64,000 bases of DNA, from positions 620,001 to 684,000 of the forward strand of contig CAJNAR010000155.1 in the NCBI GenBank assembly GCA_905220665.1. The letters run 5' to 3'. Below the pieces are notes generated by a model, which saw only the letters and a program-made list of their open reading frames with translations, had not been told where the DNA came from and searched no databases. Within the stretch, counting starts at the first letter, position 1. Every line of letters starts with the position of its first letter. Positions 55,455 through 64,000 of this stretch are shown piece after piece. A program made the position numbers and the translations under genes. The DNA comes from Albugo candida (Eukaryota > Oomycota > Peronosporomycetes > Albuginales > Albuginaceae).

Positions 55455-56235
55455 GAGGCAGGAAGTGTGGTACTAGTGCTCTCGATTTAGAACAGAGCTT
55501 CATGGTCACAACCCTGGTGTCTAAAAGTAGTCAATTTTGTGCACATATTCGAAATGAAAAAGATTTTAGGGCTAAAGCTCGCTACTTATGTTGCAGACAA
55601 GATTTGTACATAGCTGCAAGCATGCGTGGATCTTGTGATGTTTTTGCCAAGAGCGTTATCGTCCAGCAACGAAGGAGCCTACTACAACATCATACAGCGG
55701 TGCTATTTATACGCTATATCCATATCGGAGGTCTCCGTATACATCGTCAATGGCGCGACGTGTAGTAGCGTGCGTTCATAATCTACTAGGGGCTTCATCA
55801 TTGAAGACAGCTTCCGCTCATCTCTATTTCTCGCAATGCAGAGTCACAATGGATGTAATATATTACATTTATGAATGATTCTGCAGTTCTTTGCGATACT
55901 CTGGAGTGAGCTGGGGCCGTTAGACGCGCATCCGCTATCTTAAGGGATACACACTTTCCTCACAGATGACTGAGCTTACCGTGACATTTAGAACACGCTG
56001 AACACAATCAAACGTCCATTGCAACAAAGTGGCACAATACTCTCCGTATCACACAATAAATAGTCATTACATCCTTTTATACCTTCCAGACACTCCAACT
56101 AATGTAGTAAACCGCGATTCTTCCGGCAAAAAGGCAAGTAGCAATGCTCTCAGTTATGTCACAACTATTCAATTACTGCTCCCAAACCGGTAATACCGAA
56201 AAGGTTTGGCGGGAAGCTCATTTACGTTGAAGTCA
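55455..56235. other. Intergenic between divergent genes
   Basis: Holds the promoters of the coiled-coil gene and RecQ. A frame at 55502-55765 (+) is Cys- and Arg-rich without features. No RNA gene seen. Confidence 0.4.
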
Positions 56236-59200
56236 ATGCAAAAGTGTGCGCAAATTGCGCCTCAGAACAACCTCTCCGAGCAACTCAAATGGCTTCAAAC
56301 GGTAAATCATTTCCTGCTCTATCTATTGGAACCTCTTTCACCCTCTAAAACCTCTTACATTTTCAGAAAAAGCCCTCCGACGTTCTTCAACATTGCTTAG
56401 ACTCTGATGCCATTCAGCGCTATCTAGCCCGCGAAAACCCGCCACAATCGACCACGTACGTCTCTCCCCTCCTTTCACCCTCTAAATACCTCCATTTCTC
56501 TCCCCAGCGCTCCCATAACCGCTTCCGAAATGACACAACTTATTTCGACCGGCAAAGCGCAAATCAAAGCCTTTCAGCGATTTTCCAACGGATACACAGT
56601 CACAAATGCGTCACAAAGTCTCTCACAACGCCAATTGGCAACAGAATGCGTCGATTTGACCGAAAATGAGCCCAAAATCACACCAATAAAATCAATCAGA
56701 CAAAGTCCCAATCGATTGGATACCGACGACACACTTTTCGACGCAGTCGATGTCGATGCTTTGGTAGCGAAATATCGCCAAAAACAAGCGGGAGACAGCT
56801 CCAAAGATGTGAAAAATTGGAAGCCGTGTGAGATTCCAAAGGAAAAGCCTCAAGCCATTTATACGAATGATACGCCCACAAACGACGATGTATGGCGTCA
56901 GATACAAAGCGTTCGCGAGCGCTTACGTGCTGCTCGAGAAGCCTGTGACGACGCGAGTTTGTACGGCCCAATTTCCCCAAAGCTCGCGCAAAATCGAATC
57001 AACTTGGAAAATGAATTAAAAATCTTGGGTCAGCGATTCCGTCAGCAACCGACACCGATACCGAATGCCACACCACAAGCACTACCGCCGACCCCAACGC
57101 CGACGAAAACTAACGTGATACAAAGAGATACGAATGAGAGCTATTGTCCGACTTCACAGAAGCCAAACGTACGCGCCAAAATGCTTCAAGCAAAAGGAGT
57201 TTTACGCGATATCTTTGGCCACACATCCTTTCGTCCGAATCAAGAACGCGTCATCTACGAAGCATTCGAAAAGCGTGATATCTTTGTACTGATGCCAACC
57301 GGAGGTGGCAAAAGCCTCTGTTACCAGCTTCCCGCCTGTGTCGACGACGGACTCACAGTTGTCATATCACCGCTCGTCTCATTGATTCAAGACCAAGTGC
57401 AACAGCTCGAGGCTTTGGATGTTGGTGTCGCGTACTTGAACGGCGAGCAGGATTACGATACAGTGCAAAGACCAATTGTATCGGAGCTATTTTCCAACCA
57501 AAATCGTATCAAATTGCTGTACGTAACACCGGAGAAAATCGCATCCAGCGGCGTTTTGGGAAAGCTTTTCGAATCATTGGAAAATCGTCAGAAACTCGCG
57601 AGATTCGTCATCGATGAAGCACATTGTATCAGTCAATGGGGCCACGATTTCCGTAGAGATTACATGAATCTCGGACACCTTCGACGACAATTTCCATCGG
57701 TGCGTGTGTCTCTCTTCTCAAGCTCGTATTCATTCCGTATAAAGGTGCGAATTATGGCGTTGACGGCCACAGCAAACAATCAAACGGAAGCGGATATCGT
57801 CCGAAATCTGCAGCTTGAGAATCCATTCATCACACGTTCCAGTTTTAATCGGTACGCGAGCTTCTACACGACGAACGACATGTTTTTTCATCGACATGTA
57901 GCCCCAATTTGACGTACGATGTCCGGAAGAAAAGCTCCAACTTTATGAATGAGATTGCTTCATTTGTTCGGGAACACAACCAGGACTCGGGAATCATTTA
58001 CTGGTGTGCTGCATCTCCTTCCAATACGCCCTCTAACGCTTATGGTTGTGCTCTAGTTTGTCAAAGAAAGACTGCGAACAAACAGTTGAGAAACTGATCA
58101 AATTGCTCGGAATCGAAGGAACCAAAGACGCCAATCGAATCGCTTATTACCACGCGGGCTTGGAGCCTGAAGATCGATCCTTCCGACATCACGAATGGAG
58201 TAAAGGCAAAGTGAAACTAATTGTCGCAACAATTGCATTCGGAATGGGAATCAATAAGCCGGACGTACGTTATGTGATCCACCATACAATTCCTCAGTCT
58301 GTGACGCATTACTACCAAGTACAAAGCTGAATATCACTTGCTTTCATCTCCATCAACTGACGAAACCTTAGGAATCGGGAAGAGCGGGTCGCGATGGATG
58401 TCAGGCGCATTGTATTTTGTATTACTCGTTCGCCGATTTGGTACGATTCCACATCCGAATTCGCTTCCACCGCACTCAATCGCTTCGTAGTCGCGTCGAC
58501 GAAAGCTTATCACCAAAGACCGCGACAATTTACAGCATCGAAATGTCCATTTCCATCATCTTCGACGAATGATCGAATACTGTGAGAATCAGGTGAGACA
58601 ACACGTACGGAATGATTCATGTACTGATACATTTTCACCACAGATTGAATGCAGAAGAACGAGTTTGTTGGAATACTTTGGCGAGCATTTCGACAGCCAA
58701 AAATGTAATGCGACTTGTGACAATTGCAATAATCGCGATGCTGGCGTAATTGCCGAGAAAATGGACGTCACCGACGATTGTGTCGCGATTCTGAAGATGG
58801 GTACGCGTTCCGTATCGCTCGTTCTTTCGATTCTCACACGTCATTCAGTGCGAAAGCTGCAGGAAGGATGTGTGTCGATCACTTTAGTCCAAGCGTCTCA
58901 GTTGTTTCTCGGACACATAACCAAAGGGAAGGAGCGTCAAAAGGTCGAAATGGAATCGTTGGAAGCATTTGGACGAGGCAAAGGACGATACGAACGAAGT
59001 GAAATCGAACGCGTGATTTATCATATGATTCTTCGGCAGTATCTCAATGAAATGGTACGCGAAAATGCTGTCTTCCCGCTCGAAAACCACTGATTTCCAT
59101 CAAAGGATAAGAAGAACGCAATGGGCTTCACGACGACATTCCTAACGAGCGGAAGTAAAGCCGACAATCTGCTGAACGGAGAGCGTGTTCATCTCATTTG

Positions 59201-59603
59201 TAAAACGCGTCGGACATCAAATTTGATTGTGAGAAATGAATCCAAACGGAAGAAACAGAAGAAACTCAAAGACATATCAATCGTCAACGAGTCTCCCGTC
59301 AATGTCGTCACCTTACCTTCCGCTTTTCCACGCAACCAACGGATTCCAACGCATCACGTCGAAGCATTAGCGCAATTACTCAAAGACTGGAGAGCGAGTG
59401 TCTGTGACAACTTTAATGTGATGCCGTATCACATCCTTCCGACGTCGGGAATCGCTTCGATCGCAAATGCAGTTCCAATCACAAACACCGAACTCTCTGA
59501 AATCGATGGAGTCGGTCGAATTCGCGTCAAAAAGTATGGAGAAGCGATTATTTCCATTGTCAAAATGTTTCTCCAAAAACACAATTTGACGCCAAAAGTG
59601 TGA
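56236..59603 (+). CDS. RecQ-family DNA helicase, BLM/Sgs1-like (eleven exons)
   Basis: Model exons: 56236-56301, 56367-56455, 56508-57699, 57745-57851, 57902-58003, 58057-58318, 58372-58440, 58491-58592, 58644-58800, 58849-59054, 59106-59603; 949 aa; introns 45-65 bp. A Thr/Pro-rich N-terminus leads to the helicase core: FRPNQERVIYEAF (motif 0), TGGGKS with Lys320, VISPLVSLIQDQV, VIDEAHCISQWGHDFR (DEAH 421-424), IMALTATAN, then IAYYHAGL, VATIAFGMGINKPDVRYVIH and ESGRAGRDG. The RQC zinc site (C-x-FDSQKCNATCDNC) and a winged helix follow. The C-terminal HRDC domain (HHVEALAQLLKDWR ... ISEIDGVG-like) identifies a BLM/Sgs1 type that unwinds recombination intermediates. Introns 57700-57744 and 58801-58848 are multiples of three and stop-free. 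Confidence 0.92.
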
Positions 59604-59609
59604 GAATTT

Positions 59610-60570
59610 TTATTCCAAAAAAATTGCGTCAATGAGCCGACAATTTGCAAATTGGACAGCGATGGAAATGATCGCTCCGTCAGCGTCCACGCGCTCTATC
59701 GGTGTCATTGTGTTTCGATTCGCAATGGAAATGTATTCGATTTCCGTCAAAAGCGATTCCGTCGCGAATTCCTTCCGAAGTATCATTTCGAGTGTTTCTG
59801 AAGCGATCGAATGCGTTGCTTTGAATGCGTTTTCAGCACATGTGAGACCACGGAACAGAACACTGGCTTTCCGACGCTCTGTTTCCGTCAAATATCGATT
59901 CCGAGTCGAACGAGCGAGTCCGTTGGGTTCGCGACTTATGGGAAGGAATTGTGGCGTTATATCGAAATGGAAATTGTCAATTAATTGGCGAACAAGAACA
60001 CATTGAGCGGCATCTTTCTGTCCAAAGAACGCGTGGGTGGGTTGTACGACATTGAAGAGCTTGATGAGGATACTGGCGACGCCTTCAAAGTGTCCAGGAC
60101 GCATTTGAGCTTCGGGAAGCGATTGGAAATGTGCGAGTTGGAATGCAAAACTGATGGGAAAAAACGTCAAAAAATGGGAGAAATATGACATTACGTACGA
60201 ATTCGAAGCGGATATCATCTCTGTGGTCGATGGAGCAAATACAAAATCGACGTCTTCCGCTTCCAAAAGCGTGAGATCCGCTTCTAAAGAGCGCGGATAT
60301 CGATGGAAATCTTCGTTTGGACCAAATTGCAAAGGATTTACAAATATGCTCACAACAATTTGATCGCATTGTGAACGCGCATTTTGGATCAAATGCAAAT
60401 GTCCTTTGTGGAGACCCTTCAGAGAATGTGAACAGAGTATGAGAGAGAAGGGAGGAATTTCGTACGCCCATTGTCGGAATGAAACCCAATGTCGAAATTG
60501 GCGGGAGACTTTGCCGCGCTTTTCGGAAGGATTGGATGGTTTCAAGCAGTTGGAGACGGGATCGAGACAT
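59610..60570 (-). CDS. panC: Pantothenate synthetase (three exons)
   Basis: Model: 60466-60570, 60199-60416, 59610-60150; 287 aa, the normal size. It joins pantoate and beta-alanine using ATP to make vitamin B5, the precursor of CoA. Motifs: FIPTMG/GLHKGHLHLI (the HxGH ATP-binding site, split by intron 1), VVSIFVNPLQFGPNEDFHRYPR, FVFAPSTTEM, MRPGHFEGVASILIKLFNVVQP, AFFGQKDAAQ, and the KMSKS-equivalent LARSTRNRYLT. Intron 2 (60151-60198) is 48 bp without stops and would otherwise add 16 residues (YVMSYFSHFLTFFP) that no family member has. Stop codons of this gene and RecQ are only 6 bp apart. The gene is eukaryotic in structure, so it is not recent bacterial contamination. Confidence 0.93.
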
Positions 60571-60664
60571 GAGAATGGGATGGTTGGAATCCGTGGGATC
60601 GAGTGTGTTGAGTGCGTGGCGTTGCGGACGTTTGGAAGGCCGCAAGTCGGAAGAGTTGCCGATG

Positions 60665-60677
60665 CCAATGGAATGAA
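60665..60677 (-). promoter_or_regulatory. Possible Inr of pantothenate synthetase
   Basis: Minus strand TTCATTCCATTGG resembles TCAYTYY plus flank, 95-107 bp upstream of the ATG at 60570. Confidence 0.35.
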
Positions 60678-60810
60678 TTTTGAGAGGTCGTTTGTAGGTA
60701 GAAGCGTATAAGGTATGAAAGTAGGATACGTTTATGCGATAGTATGCGGTATGGGATCAAAGGGGATATGCATTTAAACGTCAGTCAGCAGAAATTGAGA
60801 CCTTTTTTTC

Positions 60811-60817
60811 TCATTTT
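60811..60817 (+). promoter_or_regulatory. Possible Inr of the CLASP/TOG-like gene
   Basis: TCATTTT after a T-rich run, 25-31 bp before the ATG at 60842. Confidence 0.35.
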
Positions 60818-60841
60818 TGTCGCCCGATTTATGCATTCATT

Positions 60842-62324
60842 ATGCCAAAAGCAGAGACGAAATTAAGGCAATCACCGCTCACTTGTTCACCGTTATCACT
60901 CGCAGTATCTGTATCGTCTTCTGATTCGCCAAATTCTCTCCAACGCAGCGGGGAATCAACGCTTTCGACGCCACCAACCAATTTAAAACGGAAATATCTC
61001 GACCGAAATAAACCACTATCGACCACGAAACGATCACATCGTCCAATCGCATCTATGGGAAATGTATTTCCATGCGCACATTCCCGAAACAAATCGATTT
61101 CTCACACAAAACAAATGACTGAAATGCTGCCGAAAAACACCGCTAAAGTGGAAATCGATCTTCAGGAAAAATCCTTAAATGGTGCACCACAAGGCGACTT
61201 GTATCAAGTTCAAGTCGAGTCACGCCAATCCATCGCTCGAATCGACGAATTATCTGCCAATCAAATAGTACGAAATTGCATCGCACAAAAACAATCCGAA
61301 AATGCCACTGAGAATGATTGGATTGAAGAATTTGAATGTCTGAGCGTACTTCGAAGTGTCGCAATACACAACACGCAAAGCCTGTGTCCCATTTTGTACG
61401 TGTGCCCAGCAATACGTCGCAATTATCTCATTTCCTCTCCGCAGACCGGAAGCTTTAAAATGGATCGTGTACCCCAGCATTCTGAATCTCCGCTCCGTAA
61501 TGGTCCGAAACGGACTCTTGTGCCTCGAAGACATTGTGTATCATCTGAAAACCGACACAGCCGTTTATTTGGGTCGGTAATTCGTATACAAATACGTTTT
61601 TTCTCAGCTGACACATTTTGTATCGACAGATGAAATGGTTCCGTTGCTACTGACGCGAACGGGAAGCGAAAAGCAGTTTATCAGGAAATTGACTGCACGC
61701 GTGCTGGAAAACATTGTCCAAGTATGTGGGAGTGTCGATCTTTTCCAACTTTTTCTATCGACCGGAGTCAAAGAGAAGAAAAGCCCACAGCTGACGAGTA
61801 CCGCGACACAATACGCTTTGATGTGTATGGAGAAGAGCTCCTCAAACGATCTGACTGTGATGATGGAAGAGAATTACGACTCCATTCTCAATGACATGCG
61901 ACTACTTTTGAATTGTCGAGCGGTGGACGGGAAAATTGCCACGCGGAAATGTCTCCAAATACTTCGACAAACGCTTGGGGTCGGTGAGGTCGTTTGAAAA
62001 GAGAATACAATCTCACACTTTCTTTAGGAGAAAGCGTTTATGGGTTTTGTGCAACGACAACTATCACCTTCCGCTGAATCGGAGCTGCTCCAAGCGTCTG
62101 AAAAGCCGAAACCAAAGACGTCAGGGAGTGTAATGAGACGACAAAATAAAAGACTTCGAGCGCGTGTTGTCGCCCAACAGCAAAAACAGCCCGAGAAAGA
62201 TCTCTCCATCGATAGAGAAGACAATGCTTTATCGACCAAAGTCATTGACACATGCAAACCACAAATCGAAATCCTGACGTCCACACAAGTAAATGGGGAA
62301 GAATGTCGCGCCAAAGTCGCATGA
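60842..62324 (+). CDS. CLASP/TOG-domain-like protein (four exons)
   Basis: Model: 60842-61395, 61445-61572, 61630-61979, 62028-62324; 442 aa; introns 49, 57 and 48 bp. After a Ser/Thr-rich, probably disordered N-terminus (1-155) comes an array of helices typical of a TOG/CLASP_N domain. It runs NDWIEEFECLSVLRSVAIHN, ALKWIVYPSILNLRSVMVRN, GLLCLEDIVYHL, LLLTRTGSEKQFIRKLTARVLENI, then MRLLLNCRAVDGKIATRKCLQIL. Such domains bind tubulin and act on microtubule dynamics, cilia or spindle. The tail (RRQNKRLRARVVAQQQK) is basic and could contact microtubules. It is divergent from pantothenate synthetase (271 bp) and convergent on importin-5. The 57 bp intron donor (GTCGGT) is not canonical and least certain. 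Confidence 0.65.
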
Positions 62325-62425
62325 CAGATGGAATTGCTGTCTCCACAGCCTGTTGTTATATGGTAAATTAAATGCATGGGATACTGCTCTCTCTCCATTC
62401 AAAGGCGGAGGCGGAGGTTGAGGCT

Positions 62426-64000
62426 TCAGATCTGAAGGAGGGCGAACAATGCGACTCGCTCGTCTTGTGGCAGCGTTTGCCACAGATTTTGCATTTGCGT
62501 ATCGTTTGGAAAAGCTTTTTTGAATGAGAGTAAAATCCGATGCATTCGCTGTTGCAATTGTCTCATCGTATCGTCTCCAAAAGCATTTTGAAATCGTTTT
62601 TGATGGCTCTGTACCTTTGCAAAAACTCGTGTCAATCGAATGACAACGGAATTCCCATCCAAACAGCTTTTATCGATTGTGAAAAAGTCGCGTTCAATCA
62701 TTCCGCAAAGTCGCTCTAAAACCTGATACGATTCCTCCAAATCGCTCCACAGCGGAAGCCATTCCAAATACTCCAACATGAGACGCTGCAACGTGTCAGC
62801 GCCAAATGCGACTCCGTGATGCTCGAGAACGAGTCCCAGCGCGGAAATGACGTTATCTCTCGCATTTTGTGCATCATTTCGATCGTCAAAGCCTTTGGAA
62901 AGCATCGCATACAACGACTCGAATATCGGATGTACGAAATCGACAAATATCACACGAGACGGAACATCATTCCCACTGATAAAAGCACAGATTCCAAGAC
63001 CGTATGCGGCCGCTTGGATGAGATCTGCAAAGCCATTGTTTGTTTGAAGGACGTCGAGCAGCAGAGGAACGAATTGATTGAGGTGAGGCCGCACGTGCTC
63101 GACCGGACAGAACTCGAGCACATCGTCGAGGATGTACAATGCCCATTTTCGATCCTGTGGAAGGCAATCACACGCACTCATTTCTTTGATTGTATCCCAC
63201 AAAATCCTTTGGAAGACGTCAAAGTAATTTTTCTGCTGTGTCTTTGCAATTTGACCGAAACAATCCGCCAATACGAATTGTATCTCAACTTCCTCGTCGT
63301 ATTCCGTGTCCTCGCACGTTGTGACGGTCTCTTGGACACTGAGATACTCATCGGATTCCGACTCTTCTTCTTCGGATTCACATTTTGTACGAACGAGTGC
63401 GCGACGATGTACACTGTCGGCGAAAACAGACAAAAGACCTTGCACGAGCTCATGCACCTGAGCCTCATTGAGCTCCATTCCGACTCGAATGGAACGAGGA
63501 ATCTCTGCCGAATACGATCCAACCTCACGGACACACTGCTTGATACTTTCAATCATTTCCAGCACCAAATCGATCTCCGGTTCCGACACTAACGCCGACA
63601 CAAGACGACCCAATGTGAAGTCGTACATTTGCTTTATCGCTTCGGCTGCAGGCTCCAAGTGTTTCCGAATGGATGTGCTGATCACACAGTGTAGTAAAGC
63701 GGGAAGAGCATGCACGGAAGCCGATCGAATATCGGAATGAATCGAGTCGGTGAGTAACGGTGCAAGCACTTGCGTGGTCTGCTCGACAAACGGGAAAAAA
63801 GCCTCGTTCATCGTGCTCACCATTCCCGCCAGTAATTGACACGCAGTGACCTTTTCCTCGAGGATGATCGTCTGGATACTGATGCATGTGTCGTTCACAT
63901 GAGCGAATTCAATGTCTTGATCGATCACACGCAATGGATCCTCGCGCGTGTACGCGTATGGATCGACTTTAGTCTCAGCTTGTTGCGTTGCGAGACTCAG
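62426..64000 (-). CDS. Importin-5 (Kap121/IPO5-like) C-terminal part, runs off the window
   Basis: An uninterrupted HEAT-repeat frame; 524 residues are visible and the 5' end is beyond 64000, so this is partial. The GTG at 63934 is not a start: the frame continues upstream (VDPYAYTREDPL). Diagnostic parts include HVNDTCISIQTIILEEKVTACQLL, the Kap121/IPO5 motif where the helix reads VNTSxLEEKATAxxML in relatives. Also present are a FFPFVEQTTQVLAPLL-like HEAT helix, an acidic patch (ESEEEESESDEYLSVQE) and VRPHLNQFVPLLLDVLQ. The protein carries cargo such as ribosomal proteins and histones into the nucleus with RanGTP. Confidence 0.92.
   Translation of the reverse strand: MSLATQQAETKVDPYAYTREDPLRVIDQDIEFAHVNDTCISIQTIILEEKVTACQLLAGMVSTMNEAFFPFVEQTTQVLAPLLTDSIHSDIRSASVHALPALLHCVISTSIRKHLEPAAEAIKQMYDFTLGRLVSALVSEPEIDLVLEMIESIKQCVREVGSYSAEIPRSIRVGMELNEAQVHELVQGLLSVFADSVHRRALVRTKCESEEEESESDEYLSVQETVTTCEDTEYDEEVEIQFVLADCFGQIAKTQQKNYFDVFQRILWDTIKEMSACDCLPQDRKWALYILDDVLEFCPVEHVRPHLNQFVPLLLDVLQTNNGFADLIQAAAYGLGICAFISGNDVPSRVIFVDFVHPIFESLYAMLSKGFDDRNDAQNARDNVISALGLVLEHHGVAFGADTLQRLMLEYLEWLPLWSDLEESYQVLERLCGMIERDFFTIDKSCLDGNSVVIRLTRVFAKVQSHQKRFQNAFGDDTMRQLQQRMHRILLSFKKAFPNDTQMQNLWQTLPQDERVALFALLQI

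Noticed and set aside
59610..60668. Single 352-codon frame for pantothenate synthetase
   Set aside because: The HxGH motif needs a different upstream frame; the proper N-terminus is exon 60466-60570, and the first part of the long frame is shadow sequence.

Overview
This is a eukaryotic window, most likely from an oomycete with a compact genome; an Albugo-like white rust is my best guess, but it is inference. The evidence is as follows. Genes are packed at spacings of 6-270 bp. Introns are tiny (43-68 bp, mostly GTACG/GTAAG...YAG). TAA, TAG and TGA are all used as stops. Several genes carry an upstream motif close to the oomycete Inr+FPR core promoter (CTCATTGTTcAATT-like). The repeat families are also of the kind found in oomycetes. 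There is nothing prokaryotic here: no operons, no CRISPR.

Layout. 1-23 kb is a graveyard of mobile elements. It holds a non-LTR retrotransposon 3' half (586-2750), a decayed Copia element with short terminal repeats (4393-8868) nested inside an older minus-strand repeat, and a DDE transposase split by a GC-rich 1.3 kb insertion (9.7-11.9 kb). It also holds a diverged 2 kb repeat pair (12.3-14.2 and 18.8-20.9 kb). 23.3-34.3 kb is a dense gene island: a CCDC6-like coiled-coil gene with a frameshift, a class B DnaJ, an SVIP-like lipidated protein, a small secreted protein, carbamoyl-phosphate synthase II, a CaMK-type kinase and WDR89. 34.5-39.3 kb is gene-poor and starts with an inverted copy of the same non-LTR element. 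39.3-44.3 kb carries an F-box/JmjC/phosphotransferase fusion and an AGC kinase, tail to tail. 44.3-49.3 kb is empty as far as I can see. 49.3-64 kb is the second dense island: an MLF-family protein, a basic-region nuclear protein, a single-pass membrane protein, glycerol kinase, a coiled-coil protein, RecQ/BLM helicase, pantothenate synthetase, a CLASP/TOG-like protein and the C-terminal part of importin-5.

The island genes are housekeeping: pyrimidine and CoA precursor synthesis, glycerol use, chaperoning, kinase signalling, DNA repair, microtubule binding and nuclear import. Their arrangement reflects compaction rather than a shared pathway, with many convergent pairs and some divergent pairs sharing a short promoter. 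I rebuilt exon structures by eye from reading frame, splice-site consensus and family conservation. Several differ from the longest open frames, because some introns are multiples of three without stops and two appear to use GC-AG sites.
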